Positions 1 to 6,811 are shown, numbered from the stretch's first letter. The stretch is DNA of 6,977 bases from an uncultured Oscillospiraceae bacterium (GCA_934456315.1 CAKSHG010000110.1:1-6977); one strand, 5' to 3'. A program made the numbers and translations. The notes: a model not told the origin generated them from the letters alone.

Positions 1-58
1 ACGCTATCAGCAATACCGCCGAGTGATTTACTCCCCGGCTGTATAATACGCAATACCT

Positions 59-86
59 GGCGGCAGGGCTATCCCTGTCGCCTTTT
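59..86 (+). terminator. Stem-loop with T-run upstream of the importer operon
   Basis: GGCGGCAGGG (59-68) pairs with CCCTGTCGCC (73-82) around a CTAT loop; nine of ten pairs are Watson-Crick and one is G-U. TTTT follows at 83-86. This has the form of a short intrinsic terminator. It lies only 27 bases before the first ATG, so it either ends an upstream transcript or acts as an attenuator in the leader of the importer operon. The preceding bases also fold: ATAC (13-16), GCC (18-20) and GAGT (21-24) can pair with GTAT, GGC and ACTC between 30 and 44. I do not recognise a named riboswitch class in the visible part, and the window starts too late to exclude one. Confidence 0.55.
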
Positions 87-112
87 GGAGATTTTTCAGG
101 AGGATTTTTAAA

Positions 113-1051
113 ATGAAAAAGTACCTTGCGATCATTGCTGTTATATCTGCCCTGGCGCTTTCCGGCTGTGCTGCGAACGTTGCTTCCGGCGTTTCAGAAA
201 GCCAGGGAGTTTCCAGCACGGAGAGCGCTGACAGCGTTTCGGGCGATTCAGTCGTTTCTGACGCTTCACAGGCGGAGCAGGACAGCGCCGCCGAAGCAGT
301 CACAGCGGAGCAGCCGTCTGAAACGGCAGAGTCCGAAGCCGCAGGAACACCGCTCACCGGCGAGGATATCCTGGACGGCAGCTACGAGATAACGGTGGAT
401 TCCAGCTCTACGATGTTCAATATCACAAAGTGCACGCTGAACGTATCCAACGGCGAAATGACCGCCGTAATGACCATGCACGGAAAGGGATATCTCTACC
501 TCTACATGGGAAAGGGCGACGACGCTGTTGAATCCGGGTATATCCCGTTCGTTGAGGACACCGACGGCGCTCATACGTTCACCGTCCCGGTGGAGGCGCT
601 GGATACTCCGGTAGACTGCGCTGCATTCAGTAAGAACAAGGAGAAGTGGTACGACCGCACGCTGGTGTTCCATTCCGATAATATCCCGGCGGACTGCTTC
701 GCTGACGGGGTGATGAAAACCGCTGCGTCCCTGGGTATCTCCGACGGCGAGTACACCGTTGACGTAACGCTTTCCGGCGGCTCCGGCAGAGCGACTGTGC
801 AGTCCCCGGCGAAGCTGACTGTTTCCGGGGGAAGCGCGGCTGCGGAGATAGTATGGAGCAGCCCGAATTACGACTACATGCGTATCGGCGAGGAAAAGTT
901 CCTTCCGGTGAACTCCGAGGGAAATTCCACGTTCGTTATCCCTGTTTCCTGCTTCGACCGCGAAACAACGGTTTACGCGGACACCATCGCAATGAGCGAG
1001 CCGCATGAGATAGAATACGTTCTGGTATTCGATTCTGCGTCGGTGAAGTGA
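113..1051 (+). CDS. Surface lipoprotein with two related beta-rich repeats (metal/heme uptake-associated)
   Basis: 312 residues. The ATG is preceded by AGGAGGA at 98-104 with 8-base spacing. A lipoprotein signal peptide ends in LSGC (Cys19), so the protein should be anchored outside the membrane. Residues 20-82 form a low-complexity Ser/Ala/Glu/Thr linker. Two homologous domains follow, about 88-189 and 210-308. Each opens with DGxY, has a central Tyr/Met segment (GYLYLYMG; NYDYMRIG), then TF(T/V)(V/I)PV, and closes with a hydrophobic strand (RTLVFHSD; EYVLVFDS). The layout is reminiscent of NEAT-type heme-binding domains, but I do not see the NEAT ligand motif, so that is only a fold-level suggestion. 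The binding-protein gene starts on the last base of this stop codon, which ties its role to the importer. A plausible job is capture and hand-over of the ligand at the cell surface. Confidence is high for a lipoprotein with a tandem repeat and low for its ligand. Confidence 0.85.
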   Translation: MKKYLAIIAVISALALSGCAANVASGVSESQGVSSTESADSVSGDSVVSDASQAEQDSAAEAVTAEQPSETAESEAAGTPLTGEDILDGSYEITVDSSSTMFNITKCTLNVSNGEMTAVMTMHGKGYLYLYMGKGDDAVESGYIPFVEDTDGAHTFTVPVEALDTPVDCAAFSKNKEKWYDRTLVFHSDNIPADCFADGVMKTAASLGISDGEYTVDVTLSGGSGRATVQSPAKLTVSGGSAAAEIVWSSPNYDYMRIGEEKFLPVNSEGNSTFVIPVSCFDRETTVYADTIAMSEPHEIEYVLVFDSASVK

Positions 1052-2190
1052 TGGCGAAACTGCGGAGGACTGCCGCGCTGCTTGCGGCGGTATTGATGTT
1101 TGCGGGCTGTTCCGCTCCGGTCCGGCAGGACAGCGGAGAAGTCCTGGGAAGCGTCCTGCCCGAAGCGGTCGGGAGCATGGAGCTGAAATATGCGGAGCAG
1201 TTTTCAGTGGATTACCTTGCGGACGGCTCTGCGCTAGCGGAGGTCGCCGACGGACGGCGGTACCTGATACTTCCCGGGGGCGGGGAGGCTCCGGAGCAGC
1301 TCCCGGAGGACATAACCGTGATAAGCCAGCCGGAGAACATCTACCTTGCTTCGTCGTCTGCGATGGATCTTTTCATCAGCCTTGACGGCGTTGACCGGAT
1401 ATTCGCGACGTCCACCCAGGAGAGCGGCTGGAAGCTCCCGGAGATAGCGCAGGCGATGGCGGACGAGGATATCCTCTACGCCGGAAAGTATTCCGCGCCG
1501 GATATCGAACTGCTGATGTCCGAGGGCTGCGACCTTGCAATCGAAAACATGATGATCTACCACAGCCCGAAAACTGCGGAGCAGATAGAGAAGTGCGGTA
1601 TCCCGGTGCTCATCGAGCGCTCCAGCAGCGAGTCCCACCCGTTGGGGCGGCTGGAATGGATAAGGCTGTACGGGCTGATACTGGGCAGGCCGGAGGAAGC
1701 GGAGCAGTTTTTCAGCGAGAAATGCGAGCTTTTTGACCAGGTCGCGTCACAGGAGGATACGGGCCGCAAGGCGGCGTTTTTCTACATTTCGTCCAACGGC
1801 TATGCGGTGGTGAGAAAGCCCGGGGACTACATCTCGAAAATGATAGGGGCAGCCGGCGGGGAGTACGTTTTCACTGCGGACAACCTCAAGGTGGACGAAA
1901 ATGCGCTGTCCTCGGCGAATATCCAGTTCGAGTCGTTCTACGCGCTCGCGAAGGACGTTGACGTCCTCATCTACAACGGAACGGTGGACGGCGGCGTAGA
2001 AACGCTGGAGCAGCTTTCCGCAAAGAATCCGCTGCTCGCCGATTTCAGGGCGTTCCAGAACGGGAACGTCTGGTGCGCCAACTCGAATATATTCCAGCTG
2101 ACTTCCTCGGCCGCAGAAATGACCGAGGAACTCCACCGGATATTCACCGGAGGCGGCGGGGAATTCGAATTCTTCTACAAGCTGACCTGA
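1051..2190 (+). CDS. ABC transporter substrate-binding lipoprotein, FecB/BtuF type (Peripla_BP_2)
   Basis: 379 residues from the ATG. A GTG one codon earlier (1048) is an alternative start that would overlap the upstream gene by four bases; the ATG shares one base with the upstream TGA, so translational coupling is likely either way. The signal peptide is RR followed by a hydrophobic stretch and a lipobox ending FAGC (Cys20). Residues about 90-366 match a class III helical-backbone binding protein: an early strand ending in IYLASSSAMDLF, then AGKYSAPDIELL, a GIPVLIERSSSE segment, a long connecting helix (EWIRLYGLILGRPEEAEQFF), and a second lobe with DVDVLIYNG and a final helix. The family binds iron-siderophore, heme or cobalamin and delivers it to a FecCD/BtuC permease, which is encoded next. 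The ligand is not determinable here. About 65 residues between the anchor and the first lobe form an extra N-terminal segment. Confidence 0.9.
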   Translation: MAKLRRTAALLAAVLMFAGCSAPVRQDSGEVLGSVLPEAVGSMELKYAEQFSVDYLADGSALAEVADGRRYLILPGGGEAPEQLPEDITVISQPENIYLASSSAMDLFISLDGVDRIFATSTQESGWKLPEIAQAMADEDILYAGKYSAPDIELLMSEGCDLAIENMMIYHSPKTAEQIEKCGIPVLIERSSSESHPLGRLEWIRLYGLILGRPEEAEQFFSEKCELFDQVASQEDTGRKAAFFYISSNGYAVVRKPGDYISKMIGAAGGEYVFTADNLKVDENALSSANIQFESFYALAKDVDVLIYNGTVDGGVETLEQLSAKNPLLADFRAFQNGNVWCANSNIFQLTSSAAEMTEELHRIFTGGGGEFEFFYKLT

Positions 2191-2215
2191 TTCATCTGAC
2201 GGAAAGGAGCGCAGG

Positions 2216-3226
2216 ATGAACGCAAACAGCAGGAAAACACGATATGCCGTATGCTATGCGGCGCTTGCGGTGCTTACCATACTGCTCGGGATAGCCGGGA
2301 TATGCTTCGGCAGCGTCAGGATCACCGCGCCGGAGATAATTTCGGCGATATTCGGCGGGGAGAGATCCACCGCGTCGGATATTATCCTGATAAGCAGACT
2401 GCCCCGGGTCATTGCTGCGATAGTTCTCGGCGGCGCGCTCGCCGTGTCGGGGTATCTGCTTCAGACGTTCTTTGCGAATCCCATCGCGGGACCGTTCGTA
2501 CTGGGCATCTCCTCCGGCGCAAAGCTAACCGTGGCGCTGACGATGATAGTGTTCCTGGGCAACGGAATGGTGCTGAATTCCGCAGGGCTGATAATCGCGG
2601 CGTTTGCGGGGTCGCTGCTTTCGCTGGGGCTTGTCATTCCGGTTTCCGGCAGGGCGCAGAAGAACTACATGCTGATAGTCTGCGGTATCATGATAGGCTA
2701 CATCTGCTCCGCGATAACCGAATTCGTCGTGACTTTCGCGGACGATTCCAACATCGTGAATCTGCACAACTGGTCGATGGGCAGCTTCTCCGGAATAGGA
2801 ATGAACGAGGCGGGCGTGATGTCCGTTGTGGTATTCGCGGCGATGATACCCACGTTCCTGCTGTCGAAGCAGATAGGCGCGTACCAGCTCGGCGAGGCTT
2901 ACGCGCGCAATTCCGGCGTGAATATACGCGGATTCCGGCTCGCGGTGATACTGCTGTCCAGCCTGCTTTCCGCGTGCGTCACGGCGTTCGCCGGACCGGT
3001 GTCGTTCGTCGGGATAGCCGTTCCGCATATCGTGAAAAAGATGTTCGGCACGGCGAACCCTCGGGTGGTCATTCCGGCGGCATTCCTTGGCGGAGCGTGC
3101 TTCTGCCTGCTGTGCGACCTCATCGCGAGGACGGTGTTTGCGCCGACGGAGCTTAGCATAGGCTCGGTAACGGCGGTGCTGGGCGCTCCGGTGGTCATCG
3201 GGATAATGATGAGCCGGAAGAAGTGA
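2216..3226 (+). CDS. ABC transporter permease, FecCD/BtuC family
   Basis: 336 residues, the usual length for the family. AAAGGAG at 2203-2209 lies 6 bases before the ATG. About ten hydrophobic segments span the protein. Family hallmarks appear in order: SRLPRVIAA (60-68), LAVSGYLLQTFFANPIAGP (75-93), LGISSGA (96-102), NWSMGSF (185-191), the cytoplasmic coupling region AGPVSFVGIAVPHIVKKMFG (259-278), then D301, R305, E312 and GAP (323-325) near the end. It forms the membrane channel, normally as a homodimer, for import of iron chelates, heme or cobalamin. It sits 25 bases after the binding protein and 13 bases before the ATPase, the standard order for this transporter class. Only one permease gene is present, consistent with a homodimer. 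Confidence 0.93.
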   Translation: MNANSRKTRYAVCYAALAVLTILLGIAGICFGSVRITAPEIISAIFGGERSTASDIILISRLPRVIAAIVLGGALAVSGYLLQTFFANPIAGPFVLGISSGAKLTVALTMIVFLGNGMVLNSAGLIIAAFAGSLLSLGLVIPVSGRAQKNYMLIVCGIMIGYICSAITEFVVTFADDSNIVNLHNWSMGSFSGIGMNEAGVMSVVVFAAMIPTFLLSKQIGAYQLGEAYARNSGVNIRGFRLAVILLSSLLSACVTAFAGPVSFVGIAVPHIVKKMFGTANPRVVIPAAFLGGACFCLLCDLIARTVFAPTELSIGSVTAVLGAPVVIGIMMSRKK

Positions 3227-3239
3227 ACGGAGGTGCGCG

Positions 3240-4331
3240 ATGGACTGCGGGATACTAAGAACTGATTCACTTTCGGCGGGCTACGGCAGGAAAGTGGTGC
3301 TAAGCGGCATAGAAATAACCGCGGAGCGCGGCAGGATAACCACGCTGATAGGTCCGAACGGCTGCGGGAAATCCACGCTGCTGCGCACTGCGGCGAAGCA
3401 GCTGCCGCAGCTCTCGGGAACGGTTTTCCTGGACGGAAAGAGCCTTGCGGACACCGGCGCGAACGAGCTTGCGAGAAAGCTCTCCATACTGCTGACGGAG
3501 CGCATATCTCCGGAGCTGATGACCTGCCGCGACGTGGTGGAATCCGGGCGGTACCCCTACACAGGTACGCTCGGGATACTTTCCGCAACGGACAGGGCGG
3601 CGGTGGACGAGGCGATGGAGCTTACCTCCACGGCGGAGCTTTCCGGAATGGATTTCGGGAAGATAAGCGACGGTCAGCGGCAGCGGGTAATGCTTGCAAG
3701 GGCGATAAGTCAGCAGCCGGAGCTGCTGATACTTGACGAGCCGACTTCCTACCTCGATATCCGGCACAAGCTGGAGCTGCTGAACACGCTGAAGAAGCTC
3801 GTCCGCGAGAAGAACATCGCGGTGCTGATGTCGCTTCATGAGCTTGACCTTGCGGAGCGCGTGTCCGACAGGATAGTGTGCATTGACGGCGGGAAAGTCG
3901 GCAGGGTCGGCACTCCCGAGGAGATATTTTCCGGCGGGTATATCAGCGGGCTGTACGGGATAGAGCGGGACTGCTTCTGCGAGAGCAGCGGCTGCGCGGA
4001 GCTGGAAAAGCCCTCCGGCGAGCCGAGGGTGTTCGTGATATCCGGCGGCGGGAGCAGCAGCGGAATTTTCCGCAGGCTCCAGCGGGAGGGCGTGCCGTTT
4101 GCGGCGGGAATGCTCCCCGTGAACGACATCGACCTGCCTGTCGCGAAGGCGCTGGCAGCGGAGGTCGTGACCTGTCCGGCGTTCGGAAACGCACCAGGAT
4201 CCGCATTGCAGCGCGGAATGGAGCTTATCGGAGCCTGCAATCGCGTCATCTGCTGCCCGGACAGCTGCGGTGAGCATGACAACGGGAATTCGGCGCTGCT
4301 GGAGTACGCCCGGAAGCAGGGAAAGTGCTGA
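3240..4331 (+). CDS. ABC transporter ATPase, FecE/BtuD type, with cysteine-rich C-terminal extension
   Basis: 363 residues, about 100 more than the usual 250-275. GGAGG at 3229-3233 is 6 bases before the ATG. Residues 1-238 are an ABC nucleotide-binding domain: Walker A GPNGCGKST (38-46), signature ISDGQRQRV (142-150), Walker B LLILDEPTSYLD (162-173) and switch His200 (SLHELDLA). The usual Q-loop glutamine position is occupied by Thr86 in LLTERISPE. It should power the permease encoded just upstream. From about residue 240 there is an additional domain. It begins with CFCESSGC (245-252), then a strand-turn pattern RVFVISGGGSSSG (263-275) suggesting a small Rossmann-like fold, and ends with VICCPDSCGEHD (336-347) and a terminal Cys363. 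Nine cysteines lie between 245 and 363. Related extensions exist, to my recollection, in some clostridial iron-transport ATPases; a regulatory, redox-sensing or metal-binding role is inference only. Confidence 0.93.
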   Translation: MDCGILRTDSLSAGYGRKVVLSGIEITAERGRITTLIGPNGCGKSTLLRTAAKQLPQLSGTVFLDGKSLADTGANELARKLSILLTERISPELMTCRDVVESGRYPYTGTLGILSATDRAAVDEAMELTSTAELSGMDFGKISDGQRQRVMLARAISQQPELLILDEPTSYLDIRHKLELLNTLKKLVREKNIAVLMSLHELDLAERVSDRIVCIDGGKVGRVGTPEEIFSGGYISGLYGIERDCFCESSGCAELEKPSGEPRVFVISGGGSSSGIFRRLQREGVPFAAGMLPVNDIDLPVAKALAAEVVTCPAFGNAPGSALQRGMELIGACNRVICCPDSCGEHDNGNSALLEYARKQGKC

Positions 4332-4352
4332 ATCATTTTCAGGTGTAATTTT

Positions 4353-4389
4353 GGTGAAAAAATTTCTGTTATTCTTGACTTTTTTCGCC
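4353..4389. repeat. Imperfect inverted repeat overlapping the -35 region
   Basis: GGTGAAAAAA (4353-4362) and TTTTTTCGCC (4380-4389) are inverted copies with one T-G wobble, separated by 17 bases. The right arm starts on the last base of the -35 hexamer. It may be a regulator site, or a weak transcription stop for the upstream operon, although no T-run follows the second arm. It does not match a Fur box. Confidence 0.4.
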
Positions 4390-4403
4390 AAACGTATTAT
4401 AAT
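4375..4403 (+). promoter_or_regulatory. SigA-type promoter of the small-protein/P-type ATPase operon
   Basis: TTGACT (4375-4380) and TATAAT (4398-4403) are separated by exactly 17 bases: five of six and six of six consensus matches with ideal spacing. Transcription would begin near 4410, giving a leader of about 45 bases before the ATG at 4455. It is the only clear promoter in the 123-base gap after the importer operon, so the last two genes probably form an independent unit. Downstream, TAGGTTAAC (4405-4413) resembles one half of a DtxR/IdeR-type box, but the other half is poor. No complete Fur palindrome (TGATAATNATTATCA) is visible. Confidence 0.85.
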
Positions 4404-4454
4404 CTAGGTTAACAGGGGTTTATCACTCTGTAAAAGATATAGGAGGACAACAAC

Positions 4455-4724
4455 ATGAAAAACATCTTCAAAAACGAAAAGTTCTGGCTGGTAGCAGCAG
4501 GCGCGGCAGGCGTTATCGTCGGCAAGAAGGTAATCACCGCCAAGAAAACAAGACAGCTCGCAGTTACAGGCCTTGCAAAGGGAATGAAGCTCACCAGCGA
4601 CGCTAAGGCAGCTTTCCAGAGCATGAAGGACGAGGCGCAGGACCTCTGCTATGAGGCAAAGGAGCAGGCAGGGCTTGCTGACGCCGCTGGGCTTGCTGAC
4701 AAGAATGAGGAAAGTGCAGACTAA
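4455..4724 (+). CDS. Small single-helix membrane protein paired with P1B ATPase (DUF6110-like, FezA-like candidate)
   Basis: 89 residues. AGGAGG at 4441-4446 is 8 bases before the ATG. A basic N-terminus (KNIFKNEK) leads into one membrane segment, WLVAAGAAGVIVG (11-23), containing a GxxxG packing motif (Gly19, Gly23), followed by lysines (24-25, 30-31). Residues about 44-72 could form an amphipathic helix; the tail is acidic. There is one cysteine (65). It looks like the DUF6110-type small proteins that, to my recollection, precede heavy-metal P-type ATPases in Firmicutes. The TAA overlaps the ATPase start by one base, so the two are probably made together. In ferrosome loci a small membrane protein, FezA, is needed with the ATPase FezB; the arrangement here fits, but equivalence to FezA is inference. 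All three isoleucines use ATC whereas neighbours often use ATA, hinting at strong expression. It could alternatively be an accessory or scaffold subunit of the pump. Confidence 0.85.
   Translation: MKNIFKNEKFWLVAAGAAGVIVGKKVITAKKTRQLAVTGLAKGMKLTSDAKAAFQSMKDEAQDLCYEAKEQAGLADAAGLADKNEESAD
4668..4703 (+). repeat. In-frame 18-base direct duplication inside the small protein gene
   Basis: GGGCTTGCTGAC occurs at 4671-4682 and again at 4689-4700, exactly 18 bases apart, within units 4668-4685 and 4686-4703. The protein shows AGLAD twice (72-76 and 78-82) in the tail. It is probably a recent slippage duplication in a poorly constrained C-terminus. Confidence 0.8.
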
Positions 4725-6811
4725 TGCGCTACAAAATCATATCGGATAATCCCGGGCGTATCAGAGTGCGCTTCGGGGGTTATGCATTTGATAAAGCTCT
4801 CGAAAGCCGTATCCGAGAGTTAACCGAGGCTAACTCTTTTGTGCTGTCCGCAGAGGTGCACTATGCGAACGGCGGTCTGCTTATCTACTACAAGAAGAAC
4901 TGCCGAAGCGAGGTCATCAGCTTTATAAACGGGCTTGATTTCCGCGGGCTTGTTCCCATTCCGGAGGACGCTGCGACAAGGGAGATAGACGACAATTTCA
5001 AGAGCGGGCTGACAAAGCTGATAGTCAAGCACTATGTCAAGAAGCTGCTTCTGCCCGCGCCGATACGCACGGTGCTGACGGTTTACAACAGCGCGAAGTA
5101 CATACTGAAGGGTCTGTCCGAGCTTGGAAACGGCAGACTGACCGTAGAGGTACTGGACGCTGCGTCGATCACGGCATGCCTTGCGCAGCGCAACTTCAAG
5201 ACTGCGTCGACTATCATGCTCATGCTTTCCGTTTCGTCGCTGCTCGAGGACTACACCCACGCCCGGACAAAGGCGGTGCTTACCTCCAGTCTTGCCGTCA
5301 AGGCGGACAAGGTATGGCTGGCGAACGGCAGCGAGGACGTGCTTATCCCGATAGGGGAACTGAACGTCGGCGACCGGATACGCGTCAGAACAGGCAGCGT
5401 TATCCCGGTAGACGGCGAGATAACCGAGGGCGAGGCGTACATCAACGAGTCCTCGATGACCGGCGAGCCGCTTGCGGTGATGAAATCCGCAGGCGATACG
5501 GTATTTGCCGGGACGGTGATCGAGGAGGGCTCCGTTGTCGTAAGGGTACGGGCGGTAAGCTCCGACACCAAGATACAGAAGATAATCGAGCTCATCGACA
5601 GCTCCGAGAATCTCAAGGCGGGGATACAGAGCCGCGCCGAGAGGCTTGCGGACAGCATTGTTCCGTTCAGCTTCCTGGGATTCGGGCTGACGCTGCTGTT
5701 CACGCGGAATATCACCCGGGCGGTTTCGCTGCTGATGGTTGACTATTCCTGCGCGATAAAGCTTTCCGCGCCTATCGCGGTTATTTCCGCGCTGCGTGAA
5801 GCCGCCGACCGCAACATCACGGTCAAGGGCGGAAAGTACCTTGAGGCTTTCGCCGCAGCGGACACCATCGTTTTCGACAAGACTGGCACGCTGACCAACG
5901 CGGAGCCGGTTCTCGACAAGGTTATCCCGTTCGGCAGATACTCCGAGGAGGAGGTCCTCCGGACAGCCGCGTGCATCGAGGAGCATTTCCCGCACAGCAT
6001 GGCAAGGGCGATAGTAAAGGGCGCCGAAAAGCGCGGCGTAGTCCACGCGGAGGAACATGCCGAGGTAAACTACATCGTTGCCCACGGGATCGCGACTACG
6101 CTTCATGGAGAGCGCGCTGTCATCGGCAGCCGTCATTTCGTCTGCGAGGACGAGGGAGTCGTGATCTCCGACGAGCAGCAGTCAAGGATAGACGAGAATT
6201 CCGGGGCTTCCTCGGTCATCTATCTTGCCGTAGGAGGGGAGCTTGCAGGCGTGCTCTGCATCAACGACCCGCCGCGTGCGGAGGCTGCTCATGCGGTTGC
6301 GCTGATGAAGAAATGCGGCATAGAGAATGTCGTTATGCTTACCGGCGACAGTCGCGCCGCCGCGGAGAAGATCGCGCAGCAGCTCGGCATAACCGAGGTA
6401 CACGCGCAGGTGCTCCCGGAGGACAAGCACAGCCATGTCGAGCGGCTGAAGGAACAGGGACGCTGCGTGATAATGGTGGGCGATGGTATCAACGACGCTC
6501 CCGCGCTGGCTGCGGCTGACGTTTCGGTCGCAATGAGCGACGCGTCCGATATCGCAAAGGAAACTGCGGATATCACGCTGAGGGGTGCCGACCTCACCGA
6601 GCTTGCGGTCCTGCGTAAGCTAAGCGAGCAGCTCATGGAGAGGATTAATTCAAATTACCGGTTTATCCTCACATTCAATACGGCGCTTCTTGCGCTGGGA
6701 TTCGTCGGCGTCATAACGCCGTCGCTGTCAGCGCTTCTGCATAACGGCTCTACCATCGCTATATGCGTAAAGAGTATGACGCCGCTGCTGAAATCCGGCG
6801 ACGCGCTGTGA
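4724..6811 (+). CDS. P1B-type heavy-metal translocating ATPase (P1B-6/FezB-like candidate)
   Basis: 695 residues; the ATG overlaps the upstream TAA by one base, with AGG at 4708-4710 as the likely ribosome site. Residues 1-75 resemble an HMA fold (GRIRVRFGGY) but have no CxxC. The P-type core is intact: TGEP (246-249), phosphorylation motif DKTGT (385-389, Asp385), MLTGDS (538-543) and GDGINDAPAL (587-596). The metal helix reads YSCAIKLSAP (341-350) with Cys343, in place of the CPC, SPC or TPC of other P1B pumps. The catalytic HP motif is His424-Ser425 (FPHSMARA). I count six core membrane helices; the usual first class-specific helix seems missing and the second (about 108-121) is weak. The family couples ATP hydrolysis to transition-metal transport. 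FezB, the P1B-6 ATPase of ferrosomes, is likewise paired with a small membrane protein, so iron loading of an internal compartment is my leading inference. Ordinary metal efflux at the cell membrane is the alternative. Confidence 0.94.
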   Translation: MRYKIISDNPGRIRVRFGGYAFDKALESRIRELTEANSFVLSAEVHYANGGLLIYYKKNCRSEVISFINGLDFRGLVPIPEDAATREIDDNFKSGLTKLIVKHYVKKLLLPAPIRTVLTVYNSAKYILKGLSELGNGRLTVEVLDAASITACLAQRNFKTASTIMLMLSVSSLLEDYTHARTKAVLTSSLAVKADKVWLANGSEDVLIPIGELNVGDRIRVRTGSVIPVDGEITEGEAYINESSMTGEPLAVMKSAGDTVFAGTVIEEGSVVVRVRAVSSDTKIQKIIELIDSSENLKAGIQSRAERLADSIVPFSFLGFGLTLLFTRNITRAVSLLMVDYSCAIKLSAPIAVISALREAADRNITVKGGKYLEAFAAADTIVFDKTGTLTNAEPVLDKVIPFGRYSEEEVLRTAACIEEHFPHSMARAIVKGAEKRGVVHAEEHAEVNYIVAHGIATTLHGERAVIGSRHFVCEDEGVVISDEQQSRIDENSGASSVIYLAVGGELAGVLCINDPPRAEAAHAVALMKKCGIENVVMLTGDSRAAAEKIAQQLGITEVHAQVLPEDKHSHVERLKEQGRCVIMVGDGINDAPALAAADVSVAMSDASDIAKETADITLRGADLTELAVLRKLSEQLMERINSNYRFILTFNTALLALGFVGVITPSLSALLHNGSTIAICVKSMTPLLKSGDAL

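Noticed and set aside
42..47. TATAAT as a promoter for the importer operon
   Set aside because: No credible -35 element lies 16-18 bases upstream, and the TG lies directly against the hexamer instead of one base away.
266..1006. Minus-strand open frame of 246 codons opposite the lipoprotein gene
   Set aside because: The + strand protein has a signal peptide, lipobox and internal repeats; the antisense frame shows no such features.
3300..4391. Long minus-strand open frame (363 codons) opposite the ABC ATPase
   Set aside because: It is antisense to a gene with full ABC motifs, has no recognisable domain and is Arg/His/Ala-rich as expected of a GC-rich shadow frame.
4405..4423. Complete DtxR/IdeR or Fur operator
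   Set aside because: Only the left half (TAGGTTA) fits a DtxR-type site; the right half is AGGGGTTTA-like and not palindromic, and no Fur 7-1-7 palindrome is present.
4820..6136. Minus-strand open frame of 438 codons opposite the P-type ATPase
   Set aside because: The + strand frame carries TGEP and DKTGT motifs in this stretch. The antisense product is low-complexity and Arg-rich with no ribosome site noted.
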